From Microvirga sp. BSC39 (GTDB lineage Bacteria > Pseudomonadota > Alphaproteobacteria > Rhizobiales > Beijerinckiaceae), in NCBI RefSeq assembly GCF_000739015.1, contig NZ_JPUG01000078.1, positions 393,098-457,097 of the forward strand: DNA of 64,000 bases, written 5' to 3'. This document shows, piece by piece, positions 16,698 through 25,715 of the stretch (positions are counted from its first letter, which is position 1; every line of letters begins with the position of its first letter). Below the pieces are notes generated by a model. That model searched no databases and was not told where the DNA came from. It saw only the letters and a program-made list of their open reading frames with translations. A program made the translations under genes and the position numbers.

Positions 16698-18053
16698 TCA
16701 AAGGTAGCCGAGTTCCTTCAGGAACTGCGGCAGCCAAAGGACGGTTTCAGGGACGAATGTGATGAGGAGAAGAACGATGACCAAGGGTACCAGCCACGGC
16801 GCGCAGGCCTTCATGCACTCCTCGAAGGAAATCTTTGCGACTCTCGTCAGCACGTAGAGAACCATGCCGACGGGCGGCGTCAGAAGTCCGATCATCAGGT
16901 TCAGAACCATGACGATGCCGAAGTGCACCGGATCGATTCCGAGCTTGATGGCCACCGGGAGCAGCACCGGCGTGAGGATCGTGATGGCCGCGATGGTTTC
17001 CATGAAGCAGCCGACGACCACCAGGAACACGTTGACGAGGATCAGGAAGGTGATCGGATCGGCCGCATAGGTGATGATCCACTCACCGAGGGCGTCGGTG
17101 GTGCGTGTGGTGGTCAGCACCCAGCCGAAGATCGACGCTCCTGCCACGATGAAGAGCACGACGGCGGTCGTCTCGATCGTGTCCATCGTCACGCGGATGA
17201 ACTGGCGCAGGCTCAGGACAGAATAGCGGGGCCGCTGCCCACGGGCGCTCAGCATCAGGTTGAAGCTGCGATGGATCACGGTGGAGAGGAGCAGAGCATA
17301 GGCGCACGCGAAGACCGCCGCCTCCGTGGGCGTGAACAGGCCGAAGCTCATGCCGCCGATGATGATGGCCGGCGTCAGGAGCGGCAGGAAGGCATTCAGG
17401 AACGACCTGCCGAGACGCCCGAGCTCGAACCGCGCATCCCGCCCGATGCCGTAGTGGTGCGCATAGAGGGCCACCGTGGCCGACATGAAGAACGCCATGA
17501 TCAGGCCGGGCAGGATGCCGGCCACGAAGAGCGCGTTGATCGAGGCATTGGCGACGACGCCATAGATCACGAGAGGCAGGGACGGCGGGATGATCGGCCC
17601 GATGGTCGATGAGGCGGCGGTGAGGCCCACGGCGAACTTCGTGTCGTAGCCGTGGTCGCGCATGGCCTTGATCTCGATGGTCCCGATGCCGCCCGCATCG
17701 GCCACAGCGGTTCCCGACATTCCGGCGAAGATGACGGAGCCCGCCACGTTCACGTGGCCCAGGCCGCCCCTCAGCCAGCCCACGGCGGCAACGGCGAAAT
17801 CGTAGATCTGCTTGGTGATGCCGGCGGAGTTCATCAGGTTGCCGGCCATGATGAAGAACGGCACCGCCAGCAGCGGAAAGGAGTCGACGCCGTTCACCAT
17901 GCGGTGGATCACGGTGATCACCGGGGTGGTGACTTCGCCTGTCAGGTTGCCGACGAAGAGGAACAGGAGCGAGGATCCGGCCAGCGCCACGGCAATCGGC
18001 ACGCCGATGACGATCATGACGAGGAGCGCGACGAGCATCAGGGTGATGAGCAT
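16698..18053 (-). CDS. dctM: TRAP transporter large permease (DctM)
   Basis: 451 residues, about 12 hydrophobic segments. It shows typical DctM motifs: FPLLAVPFFIMAGNLMNSAGIT near the N-terminus, GMSGTAVADAGGIGTIEIKAM, and IIPPSLPLVIYG. It carries out Na+-coupled import of the ligand delivered by DctP. GGAG lies just upstream of the ATG. It is followed by the dehydratase gene 18 bases on. Confidence 0.93.
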   Translation of the reverse strand: MLITLMLVALLVMIVIGVPIAVALAGSSLLFLFVGNLTGEVTTPVITVIHRMVNGVDSFPLLAVPFFIMAGNLMNSAGITKQIYDFAVAAVGWLRGGLGHVNVAGSVIFAGMSGTAVADAGGIGTIEIKAMRDHGYDTKFAVGLTAASSTIGPIIPPSLPLVIYGVVANASINALFVAGILPGLIMAFFMSATVALYAHHYGIGRDARFELGRLGRSFLNAFLPLLTPAIIIGGMSFGLFTPTEAAVFACAYALLLSTVIHRSFNLMLSARGQRPRYSVLSLRQFIRVTMDTIETTAVVLFIVAGASIFGWVLTTTRTTDALGEWIITYAADPITFLILVNVFLVVVGCFMETIAAITILTPVLLPVAIKLGIDPVHFGIVMVLNLMIGLLTPPVGMVLYVLTRVAKISFEECMKACAPWLVPLVIVLLLITFVPETVLWLPQFLKELGYL

Positions 18054-18067
18054 AGGGGTCTCCGCCG

Positions 18068-18679
18068 TCAGTCGATTGTCAGGACATGAGGAGCATCTGC
18101 CTCACGTCGGCGGAGGCGCCGCAGGAACCGCAGGGTCGCATGGATGGTCACCCCGATCAGGGCTGCGGAAACCGCCCAGTAGATGTAGCTCTTCGGAATG
18201 TCGATAGACACCATGTAGCCCGGAGCAAGCGCGCCGAGCTGATAGGCGTACCAGGCCATGGCGCCGCAGAAGAGAGCCACGAGCCCGTCCACGGCAACGA
18301 GGGTCCAGTGCCTGGCCGCGCGGGGAAGATAGAGCAGAAGGGCTTCGACAGCGATGTGCGTGCCCTTGCGCATGGCCGTCACCGATCCCACGAAGGTGAT
18401 CAGGATCAGGAAATACCGGGCGATCTCCTCCGTCCATCCCAGCGAGTTGTTCAGCACATACCGCGTGAAGAACTGCAGGAAGACGATTCCGAACAGGATC
18501 CAGAAGATCGCGAAGACCAGCGCATCCGACCATCGCAGGTCGGAGAGGTCCACGTGCGCCTCCTCCTCCTGCCATTGCTCGAACAGCTCATCCATATCCC
18601 GGTGAACGTCCTCCGGCGGAGCGGCATTGCTCCTCGTTTCAGTCACGGCGGGAGCCTGGGTGTTCTGGATTGCGGGCAT
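18068..18679 (-). CDS. dctQ: TRAP transporter small permease (DctQ)
   Basis: 203 residues with four membrane helices, beginning ALVFAIFWILFGIVFLQFFTRYV, and the DctQ motif LGWTEEIARYFLILITFVGS. An N-terminal cytoplasmic extension of about 50 acidic residues precedes the first helix, longer than usual. It associates with DctM. A hairpin lies between dctP and this gene. Confidence 0.88.
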   Translation of the reverse strand: MPAIQNTQAPAVTETRSNAAPPEDVHRDMDELFEQWQEEEAHVDLSDLRWSDALVFAIFWILFGIVFLQFFTRYVLNNSLGWTEEIARYFLILITFVGSVTAMRKGTHIAVEALLLYLPRAARHWTLVAVDGLVALFCGAMAWYAYQLGALAPGYMVSIDIPKSYIYWAVSAALIGVTIHATLRFLRRLRRREADAPHVLTID

Positions 18680-18708
18680 GCGGTCCGGCTTTTCTCAATG
18701 AGAAGCGT

Positions 18709-18737
18709 GAGGCTCTCTCCACGGGGAAGAGAGCCTC
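18709..18737 (-). terminator. Hairpin between dctP and dctQ
   Basis: GAGGCTCTCT and AGAGAGCCTC form a perfect 10-bp stem around a 9-base loop. It lies 11 bases after the dctP stop and well before dctQ. It probably protects the dctP message or cuts read-through, so that binding protein exceeds permease. Confidence 0.7.
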
Positions 18738-18747
18738 GGCTGTCGCG

Positions 18748-19743
18748 CTAGTTGGTGGTCGCCTTGATGGCCTGCAGACGGTCGTAGACCGCTTTGTCCC
18801 AGGTGGCGTCCGGCCCCATGTGCATCTTGACCACGGCTTCACGGAATGGCGCGCGATCCACCGCCACCACGTTCTTGCCCTGGCCCTTGAACCACTCGAC
18901 CAGCTCCTTCTCCATCTTGGCGATGTCGTCGGTGCACTTGTCGGCCGCCTCCTGCAGGATCTCGGTCAGCGCCTTCTGCTCGTCCGCCGACATGCGCTTC
19001 ATCGTTCCGCCGGACACGATGGTGAGAAGGGCATCCGTGATGTGCCCGGTCAGCACGATGTTCTTCTGAACCTCGTGGAACTTCTTGGCCTGGATGGTGA
19101 CCAGCGGGTTCTCCTGCGCGTCGACCACGCCTTGCGAGAGCGCCAGATATACCTCGGCGAAGGCGATCGGCGTCGGGTTGGCCCCGACGGCTCTCGGGAA
19201 CATGGTGTAGAGCGGCGCATCGGGCACGCGGATCTTCACGCCCTTCATGTCCTCGGGCTTGGCGATGTCCTTGTTCGCCGTCACGTGCCGCTCGCCGTAA
19301 TAGGTGAGGCTCACGACCTGGTGGCCGGTCTTCTTCTCGTATCCCTGGCCGAGCTCCTTGAAGAGATCGGATTTCCGGAAGGCGTTCCAGTGGCCGAAGT
19401 CGCGGAACATGTACGGAGCGCCGCCGATGGCGACCGGCCCATGGGCACGTCCGGCGAAGAGCTGGCCGGTATAGATGATGTCGACCGTGCCGAGGGACAG
19501 GCCCTCGTTGATGTCGCTCTCCTTGCCGAGGGACGAGGCCGGGAAGACCTCGATCGTGTACTTGCCGTTGGTCCGCTTCTTGAGCTCCTCACCGGCCCAG
19601 AGGGCCCATTTGTGATAGGGCTCGGAGGTCTCGTAGACGTGGGCCCACTTGAGTTTGGTTTGGGCGCTTGCCGGCAGGGCGGGAAGCGTGACGGCTGCGG
19701 CGGCGATGAGGCCGAAGGCTAGGCGGCGAGTCAAAGATGGCAT
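18748..19743 (-). CDS. dctP: TRAP transporter substrate-binding protein (DctP)
   Basis: 331 residues. The signal peptide is MPSLTRRLAFGLIAAAAVTL, cleaved after PASAQ. The mature part has KWAHVYETSEPYHKWALWAGEELKKR at the start and the conserved segment FAEVYLALSQGVVDAQENPL, whose preceding VPDAPLY holds the ligand-binding Arg region (KIRVPDAPLY). The frame extends 25 codons upstream, but GGAGG 8 bases before the ATG at 19743 fixes the start. It binds an organic acid in the periplasm, probably the substrate of the adjacent dehydratase. Confidence 0.92.
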   Translation of the reverse strand: MPSLTRRLAFGLIAAAAVTLPALPASAQTKLKWAHVYETSEPYHKWALWAGEELKKRTNGKYTIEVFPASSLGKESDINEGLSLGTVDIIYTGQLFAGRAHGPVAIGGAPYMFRDFGHWNAFRKSDLFKELGQGYEKKTGHQVVSLTYYGERHVTANKDIAKPEDMKGVKIRVPDAPLYTMFPRAVGANPTPIAFAEVYLALSQGVVDAQENPLVTIQAKKFHEVQKNIVLTGHITDALLTIVSGGTMKRMSADEQKALTEILQEAADKCTDDIAKMEKELVEWFKGQGKNVVAVDRAPFREAVVKMHMGPDATWDKAVYDRLQAIKATTN

Positions 19744-19852
19744 AGGCGTTCCTCCGAAATAGCCCGGCTCTCCGGCCGGCTCATGATGATCGACGAGCGA
19801 TGCGCTCGCCGGAGGCACCCGACAAGCTTGTGGCTTTCGCCCATCGGTTGGG

Positions 19853-19864
19853 CTAACATGTTAG
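19853..19864. promoter_or_regulatory. Perfect palindrome CTAACATGTTAG, candidate GntR operator
   Basis: A 12-base perfect palindrome ending 4 bases before the gntR start codon and about 110 bases upstream of the divergent dctP. Position between a GntR-FCD regulator and the transport operon suggests autoregulation and control of the operon. Binding is inferred. Confidence 0.5.
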
Positions 19865-19868
19865 GCAT

Positions 19869-20585
19869 ATGGACGCGTTCGACAAGAGAAAATACTACCA
19901 ATTCCTAACTCCCTTGGAGCGAGGGCCGCGGGGGAATACGACCGAGCAGGTCGAGCGCTCGCTTCGGTCGGCCATCGTCGGTCTCGATTTCGAGCCAGGC
20001 GAGTTCATCGACAAGGGAGCTGTTTGCGCTGCCCTCGGGGTCTCCCGGTTTCCCGTCTCGGAGGCCCTCGCGCGCCTCGCGACAGAGGGGCTCGTCGAGA
20101 TCCTGCCCCAGCGTGGCAGCCGCGCTGCACGCATTCGCCTTTCGGAAATCAAGGAATCGATGCTGATCCGTCAGGCCCTTGAATGCATGGTGGCGGAAAA
20201 GGCAGCCGAGCACCTGTCGGCGGCCGATCTGGAAGCGTTGCGTGAAAACCTGCACGCCCAGCAGGAGGCCGTCGGGCGAGGGGATCGCCCCGGCTTCTAT
20301 GCCCTGGACCTCACGTTCCATACGATTCTGGTCGAAGGACTGAACCTGCCCCGCGTGGCGGCCGTGATCGATGCGTCCCGGGCCAATATCGACCGGGTGC
20401 GCCGGCTGCTCTCGTCGCCTCGCCGCCATGCAGTGACCCTGGCCGAACATCGCGAGCTCTTCCACGCGCTCGAGACCCGCGACCCGCGAGCGGCCCAAAA
20501 GGCCATGGCGGCCCATCTCGAAGCCGTCATGGAGGAGCTGGGGCGCTTCTCGGCCGAACATGCGGATGTGTTCGTGCATACCTGA
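19869..20585 (+). CDS. GntR family regulator, FadR/FCD subfamily
   Basis: 238 residues. The winged helix-turn-helix at about 28-92 includes GAVCAALGVSRFPVSEALARLATEGLVEILPQRGSR, and a C-terminal all-helical FCD ligand domain has the expected Asp/His pattern (LDLTFHTILVEG, then LAEHRELFHALE). It is divergent from the TRAP/dehydratase operon and probably represses it until the sugar acid appears. There is no clear ribosome binding site; the perfect palindrome occupies that place, so the repressor could also block translation-initiation-proximal transcription. No internal Met could replace this start without removing the DNA-binding domain. Confidence 0.9.
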   Translation: MDAFDKRKYYQFLTPLERGPRGNTTEQVERSLRSAIVGLDFEPGEFIDKGAVCAALGVSRFPVSEALARLATEGLVEILPQRGSRAARIRLSEIKESMLIRQALECMVAEKAAEHLSAADLEALRENLHAQQEAVGRGDRPGFYALDLTFHTILVEGLNLPRVAAVIDASRANIDRVRRLLSSPRRHAVTLAEHRELFHALETRDPRAAQKAMAAHLEAVMEELGRFSAEHADVFVHT

Positions 20586-20594
20586 CGGTCGACA

Positions 20595-20625
20595 GCCTGG
20601 GTAATGGGAGGCTCTTTCCCCAGGC
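20595..20625 (+). terminator. Inverted repeat after gntR
   Basis: GCCTGGG and CCCAGGC are a perfect 7-base pair of arms 17 bases apart, followed by CTTATTTCC. It sits between the regulator stop and the bkd operon and may be a weak terminator. Confidence 0.35.
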
Positions 20626-20700
20626 CTTATTTCCACCTCGTTGCACCTATGGCCGGATGGTGTTTCTTTCCTAGTTCTCTCCGGAGGAGAACGACAAATC

Positions 20701-21933
20701 ATGACGACTGACGCACCTCTGTCCCTTCACGTGCCGGAACCGGCCGTTCGTCCGGGGGGAGCCCCGGATTTCTCGAATGTCAAAATTCCCAAGGCAGGAG
20801 CCGTCCCTAGGCCGAACATCGATGTCGATCCGGAGACCGTCCGGGATCTCGCGTTCTCGATCATTCGCGTTCTGAACCGCAATGGCGAGGCTGTCGGCCC
20901 GTGGGCAGGCCTGCTCAGCGACGAGGAGTTGATCGAGGGCATGCGCCACATGATGACGCTGCGCACCTTCGACGCCAGGATGCTGATTGCCCAGCGCCAG
21001 GGCAAGACGTCCTTTTACATGCAGCACCTCGGCGAGGAGGCGATCAGCTGCGCCTTCCGCAAGGCGCTCTCCCGCGGCGACATGAATTTTCCGACCTATC
21101 GCCAGGCCGGCCTCCTGATCGCGGACGGCTATCCCATGGTCGACATGATGTGTCAGGTTTATTCCAACGCGCGCGATCCATTGAAGGGGCGCCAGCTGCC
21201 CGTCATGTACAGCTCCAAGGAGCATGGGTTCTTCACGATCTCCGGCAACCTCGCGACGCAGTACATCCAGGCCGTCGGCTGGGCGATGGCATCGGCGATC
21301 CGCAACGACAATAAGATCGCCGCAGCATGGATCGGCGACGGATCAACGGCCGAGTCCGATTTCCATGCCGCGCTCGTCTTCGCCTCCACCTACAAGGCGC
21401 CCGTCGTTCTCAACATCGTCAACAACCAGTGGGCGATCTCGACCTTCCAGGGCATTGCGCGCGGGGGCTCGGGCACCTTTGCGGCCAGAGGCCTGGGCTT
21501 CGGCATTCCATCGCTCAGAGTCGACGGCAACGATTATCTTGCCGTCTATGCCGTGGCGAAATGGGCCGTCGAGCGGGCCCGCCGCAATCTCGGGCCAACG
21601 CTTGTCGAATACGTCACCTACCGGGCCGGGGCACATTCCACGTCCGACGATCCGTCGGCCTATCGACCGAAGACCGAGTCCGACGCCTGGCCCCTCGGCG
21701 ATCCGATCATCCGCCTGAAGAACCATCTGATCGTGCGGGGCGTCTGGTCCGAGGAGCGTCACAAGCAGGCCGAGGCCGAGATTCTCGATACTGTGATCGC
21801 CGCCCAGAAGGAGGCGGAGAGCTACGGCACGCTGCATGCGGGCGGAAAGCCCTCCGCGCGCGACATGTTCGACGGCGTCTATGCCGAGATGCCGCCTCAT
21901 CTGCGGCGGCAGCGTCAGCAGGCGGGGGTCTGA
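20701..21933 (+). CDS. bkdA1: Branched-chain 2-oxoacid dehydrogenase E1 alpha subunit
   Basis: 410 residues. The thiamine diphosphate motif is GDGS at 212-215 with NN at 241-242. YRAGAHSTSDDPSAYRP is the typical BCKDH alpha loop, and the N-terminal segment reads MLIAQRQGKTSFYMQHLGEEA. It decarboxylates 2-oxo acids derived from Val, Leu and Ile and passes the acyl group to E2. The frame starts at 20641, but GGAGGAG before 20701 marks the real ATG. First gene of a four-gene operon. Confidence 0.94.
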   Translation: MTTDAPLSLHVPEPAVRPGGAPDFSNVKIPKAGAVPRPNIDVDPETVRDLAFSIIRVLNRNGEAVGPWAGLLSDEELIEGMRHMMTLRTFDARMLIAQRQGKTSFYMQHLGEEAISCAFRKALSRGDMNFPTYRQAGLLIADGYPMVDMMCQVYSNARDPLKGRQLPVMYSSKEHGFFTISGNLATQYIQAVGWAMASAIRNDNKIAAAWIGDGSTAESDFHAALVFASTYKAPVVLNIVNNQWAISTFQGIARGGSGTFAARGLGFGIPSLRVDGNDYLAVYAVAKWAVERARRNLGPTLVEYVTYRAGAHSTSDDPSAYRPKTESDAWPLGDPIIRLKNHLIVRGVWSEERHKQAEAEILDTVIAAQKEAESYGTLHAGGKPSARDMFDGVYAEMPPHLRRQRQQAGV

Positions 21934-21936
21934 TCC

Positions 21937-22950
21937 ATGGCACGCATGACGATGATCGAAGCCATCCGCGACGCGATGGACGTGATGATGGCGCGCGACG
22001 AGCGCGTCGTGGTGTTCGGCGAGGATGTGGGCTATTTCGGCGGCGTGTTCCGCTGCACGGCTGGCCTCCAGCAGAAATACGGAAAGACCCGCTGCTTCGA
22101 TGCCCCGATCAACGAAGCCGGCATCGTGGGCGCGGCAATCGGCATGGCATCCTACGGGCTTCATCCCTGCATCGAGATCCAGTTCGCCGATTACATGTAC
22201 CCGGCCTATGACCAGATCGTGTCCGAGGCGGCCCGCCTGCGGTATCGATCGAACGGCGAGTTCACCTGTCCGCTTGTCGTGCGCATGCCGACCGGCGGCG
22301 GAATCTTCGGCGGGCAGACCCACAGCCAGAGCCCGGAAGCCCTGTTCACCCATGTGTCGGGATTGAAAACCGTCGTGCCGTCGAATCCTCACGATGCCAA
22401 GGGCCTGCTGATCGCCGCCATCGAGGATCCCGATCCCGTGATCTTCCTGGAGCCGAAGCGGCTCTACAACGGACCGTTCGACGGTCACCACGACCGCCCG
22501 ATCACGCCCTGGTCGAAACACGACCTCGGGGAGGTTCCGAACGGTCATTACACGCTGCCGCTGGGCAAGGCCTCCGTCGTGCGTGAGGGAGCCGCCGTCA
22601 CCGTGCTGGCTTATGGCACGATGGTGTATGTCGCGCAGGCCGCTGCTGCGGAAACGGGCGTCGATGCGGAGATCATCGATCTGCGCACCCTGCTTCCCCT
22701 CGACATGGAGACCATCGTGGCATCCGTGAAGAAGACGGGCCGCTGCGTCGTCGTCCATGAGGCGACGCTCACCTCCGGCTTCGGGGCAGAGCTGGCATCC
22801 CTCGTGCAGGAGGCCTGCTTCTTCCAGCTCGAGGCGCCGATTGCCCGCGTGACGGGATGGGACACGCCTTACCCGCACGCGCAAGAATGGGACTACTTCC
22901 CGGGACCGGCCCGGGTCGGACGCGCGCTTCTTGAGACGGTGGAGGCCTGA
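21937..22950 (+). CDS. bkdA2: Branched-chain 2-oxoacid dehydrogenase E1 beta subunit
   Basis: 337 residues of the transketolase-like beta subunit: FGEDVGYFGGVFRCTAGL, DAPINEAGIVGAAIGMA, and EIQFADYMYPAYDQIVSEAARLRYRSNG. These are BCKDH-type rather than pyruvate dehydrogenase-type sequences. It forms an alpha2beta2 E1 with the preceding gene, 3 bases away. One base separates it from the E2 start. Confidence 0.94.
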   Translation: MARMTMIEAIRDAMDVMMARDERVVVFGEDVGYFGGVFRCTAGLQQKYGKTRCFDAPINEAGIVGAAIGMASYGLHPCIEIQFADYMYPAYDQIVSEAARLRYRSNGEFTCPLVVRMPTGGGIFGGQTHSQSPEALFTHVSGLKTVVPSNPHDAKGLLIAAIEDPDPVIFLEPKRLYNGPFDGHHDRPITPWSKHDLGEVPNGHYTLPLGKASVVREGAAVTVLAYGTMVYVAQAAAAETGVDAEIIDLRTLLPLDMETIVASVKKTGRCVVVHEATLTSGFGAELASLVQEACFFQLEAPIARVTGWDTPYPHAQEWDYFPGPARVGRALLETVEA

Positions 22951-22951
22951 C

Positions 22952-24280
22952 ATGAGTGAGCACCTGATCAAGATGCCCGATGTGGGCGAAGGGATTGCCG
23001 AGGCCGAACTCGTCGAGTGGCACGTCAAGGTCGGCGATCTCGTGCGCGAGGATGCCCTGCTCGCAGCCGTGATGACCGACAAGGCGACGGTGGAGATTCC
23101 TTCCCCCGTCGACGGCGAGGTTCTGTGGCTCGGTGCGGACATCGGCGATGTGGTGGCGATCGGATCGCCCCTCATCCGCCTGAAGACGGGAGACGAGGCA
23201 GGTGCTGCCTCCGGCGGCGATGAGGCCGACAAGGCGCCTGAACAGCCGGCACGGCCCAAGGATATCGAAGCTCAGGCCGATGGTGCGGTCAAAACCTCGG
23301 AGGCCGTCGTCGAGAAGCAGGCGCGGGAGGCTCCCCGGCCGCAGGCTGTCGCCGTTCCGCAGAGCCCGCCCGTGAGGGCGCACCGCCCATCCGTCCCGCG
23401 CGCCGAGGGTGACAAGCCGATCGCCTCTCCGGCCGTCCGGCTGCGGGCCCGCGAGGCCGGGATCGACCTGAGGCAGGTTGCGGGCACCGGCCCCGCCGGC
23501 CGGATCACCCATGAGGATCTGGACGCGTTCCTCACCCATGGCCCGCAAGCTGCAAGGGCACCGGGTCTGGCTCAGGACACATCGGTCCAGCACGTCAAGG
23601 TGATTGGACTACGCCGCAAGATTGCGGAGAAGATGTCGATCGCGAAATCGCGCATCCCGCACATCACCTATGTCGAAGAGGTGGATGTCACTGCCCTTGA
23701 GGACCTACGGACGACTCTCAACGCGAACAAGCGATCCGACAGGCCGAAGCTGACCCTGCTGCCCTTCCTGATGCGCGCGATGGTCAAGGCCATCGCCGAG
23801 CAGCCGCATCTGAACGCCATCTATGACGACGAGGCGGGAATCGTTCATCAGCACGGCGGCGTTCATATCGGCATCGCCGCGCAGACCGGTGCGGGCCTGA
23901 TGGTGCCGGTCGTCCGGCATGCGGAAGCGCGGGACATCTGGAGCTGCGCCACGGAGCTGACCCGTCTGACCGAGGCTGCCAAGGCCGGCCTCGCCACCCG
24001 CGAGGAGCTGAGCGGCTCGACGATCACCATCACGTCGCTCGGCGCGATGGGCGGCATCGTCACGACCCCGGTGATCAATCATCCGGAGGTTGCCATCATC
24101 GGCGTCAACAAGATGGTGGTGCGACCCGTCTGGGACGGCTCCACGTTCATTCCCCGCAAGATGATGAACCTGTCCTCCAGTTTCGATCACCGGATCATCG
24201 ACGGCTGGGACGCGGCGGTCTTCGTGCAGCGCATCAAGACGCTGCTGGAGACCCCTGCAATGATCTTCGTGGAGGCTTGA
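22952..24280 (+). CDS. bkdB: Branched-chain 2-oxoacid dehydrogenase E2, dihydrolipoyl acyltransferase
   Basis: 442 residues. The lipoyl domain has the modified Lys at 44 in TDKATVEIP, followed by an Ala/Pro/Gln-rich linker (about 85-155). The peripheral-subunit-binding domain is SPAVRLRAREAGIDLRQV...GTGPAGRITHEDL. The acyltransferase domain ends in SSSFDHRIIDGWDAA, which carries the catalytic His and Asp. It transfers the branched acyl group from E1 to CoA. Confidence 0.94.
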   Translation: MSEHLIKMPDVGEGIAEAELVEWHVKVGDLVREDALLAAVMTDKATVEIPSPVDGEVLWLGADIGDVVAIGSPLIRLKTGDEAGAASGGDEADKAPEQPARPKDIEAQADGAVKTSEAVVEKQAREAPRPQAVAVPQSPPVRAHRPSVPRAEGDKPIASPAVRLRAREAGIDLRQVAGTGPAGRITHEDLDAFLTHGPQAARAPGLAQDTSVQHVKVIGLRRKIAEKMSIAKSRIPHITYVEEVDVTALEDLRTTLNANKRSDRPKLTLLPFLMRAMVKAIAEQPHLNAIYDDEAGIVHQHGGVHIGIAAQTGAGLMVPVVRHAEARDIWSCATELTRLTEAAKAGLATREELSGSTITITSLGAMGGIVTTPVINHPEVAIIGVNKMVVRPVWDGSTFIPRKMMNLSSSFDHRIIDGWDAAVFVQRIKTLLETPAMIFVEA

Positions 24281-24284
24281 CGTT

Positions 24285-25682
24285 ATGAAGGATATCTCCT
24301 GCAAGCTCCTCGTCATCGGAGCCGGGCCGGGCGGCTATGTGTGCGCCATTCGCGCCGGACAGCTCGGCATCGACACGGTCATCGTGGAGGAAAGAAAGCC
24401 GGGCGGAACCTGTCTCAATGTGGGCTGCATCCCATCCAAGGCGCTCATCCATGCGGCTGAGGAATACGACCGGGTCGTTCATCTCGCATCGGGCGCGAAC
24501 CCGCTCGGGATCAGAACGACGAAGCCCGAGCTCGATCTGTCGCAAACCATCGCCTGGAAAGACACCGTTGTCAGCCGGCTGAACAGCGGCGTGTCCGGCC
24601 TCCTCAAGAAGTCCAAGGTCAAGATGGTCCAGGGCCGGGCGCGGTTTCGCGACGGCAGGACGGTCGAGGTGGAAACGGAGACCGGCCGGCAGATCATCCG
24701 TGCCGAGAATGTGGTGATCGCCACCGGATCGGCGCCCGTCGAACTCTCCAGCCTTCCCTTCGGCGGACCCGTGATCTCCTCAACTGAGGCGCTCTCGCTC
24801 ACGTCTGTGCCGGAGCAGCTGGTGGTGGTCGGCGGCGGCTATATCGGTCTCGAGCTTGGGACAGCCTTTGCCAAGATGGGCACGAAGGTGACCGTCGTCG
24901 AGGCGCAGGCACGCATCCTGCCGCAATACGATGCGGAGCTCACCCGGCCGGTCTCCAAGAGGCTGCAGGCTCTCGGCATCGAGGTCATGACGCGCGCAAA
25001 AGCCAAGGGCCTGGCGAAAGGCGGCAGCGCCCTGCTGGTGGAAAGCGAGAGCGGATCCGAGGTGACGCTTGCGGCCGACAGGATCCTCGTCACGGTGGGC
25101 CGGCGGCCGGTCACGCAGGGGTGGGGCAGGGAGGAGCTCGTTCTCGACATGGACGGCCCCTTCATCCGGATCGACGAGAAATGCCAGACCTCGATGCGGG
25201 GCATCTATGCCATCGGTGACGTCACGGGTGAGCCGATGCTGGCCCACCGTGCCATGGCGCAGGGCGAGATGGTGGCCGAGATCGTCGCGGGTCACAGGCG
25301 GCTCTGGGACAAGCGGGCCATCCCGGCGGTGTGCTTCACCGATCCTGAGATCGTGGCCGTCGGCATGACCCCAGACGAAGCGCAGAAGATCGGCAGCGAG
25401 GTGCGCATCGGCCAGTTTCCCTTCGCGGCCAACGGGCGCGCCATGACGAAGCTCGGCGAGGAGGGCTTCGTGCGCGTGGTGGCCCGCGCGGACAATCACC
25501 TGGTCCTCGGCATCCAGGCCGTTGGGCAGGGCGTGTCCGAGCTCTCCGCCGCCTTCGGCCTTGCGGTCGAGATGGGGGCACGTCTTGAGGACATCGCCGG
25601 CACGATCCACGCACACCCCACTCAGGGCGAAGCGTTCCAGGAGAGTGCGCTGAAGTCGCTCGGGCGTGAGCTCCATATCTGA
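24285..25682 (+). CDS. lpdA: Dihydrolipoyl dehydrogenase (E3)
   Basis: 465 residues. The FAD motif is VIGAGPGGYVCAIRAGQLG, the redox disulfide is in GGTCLNVGCIPSK (about 41-53), the NAD motif is VVGGGYIGLELGTAF, and the catalytic His-Glu pair is in HAHPTQGEAFQE near the C-terminus. It reoxidises lipoyl groups of BkdB with NAD. It ends the operon at a bidirectional hairpin. Confidence 0.94.
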   Translation: MKDISCKLLVIGAGPGGYVCAIRAGQLGIDTVIVEERKPGGTCLNVGCIPSKALIHAAEEYDRVVHLASGANPLGIRTTKPELDLSQTIAWKDTVVSRLNSGVSGLLKKSKVKMVQGRARFRDGRTVEVETETGRQIIRAENVVIATGSAPVELSSLPFGGPVISSTEALSLTSVPEQLVVVGGGYIGLELGTAFAKMGTKVTVVEAQARILPQYDAELTRPVSKRLQALGIEVMTRAKAKGLAKGGSALLVESESGSEVTLAADRILVTVGRRPVTQGWGREELVLDMDGPFIRIDEKCQTSMRGIYAIGDVTGEPMLAHRAMAQGEMVAEIVAGHRRLWDKRAIPAVCFTDPEIVAVGMTPDEAQKIGSEVRIGQFPFAANGRAMTKLGEEGFVRVVARADNHLVLGIQAVGQGVSELSAAFGLAVEMGARLEDIAGTIHAHPTQGEAFQESALKSLGRELHI

Positions 25683-25690
25683 GAGCGGCG

Positions 25691-25709
25691 GGCGGTTCCT
25701 GACCGCCCC
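25691..25709. terminator. Bidirectional terminator between convergent lpdA and cyclase genes
   Basis: GGGCGGT and ACCGCCC pair around a 5-base loop, with outer GAGAG/CTCTC bases that can extend the stem. It sits between the stop codons at 25682 and 25716 of convergent genes. Confidence 0.7.
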
Positions 25710-25715
25710 TCTCAT

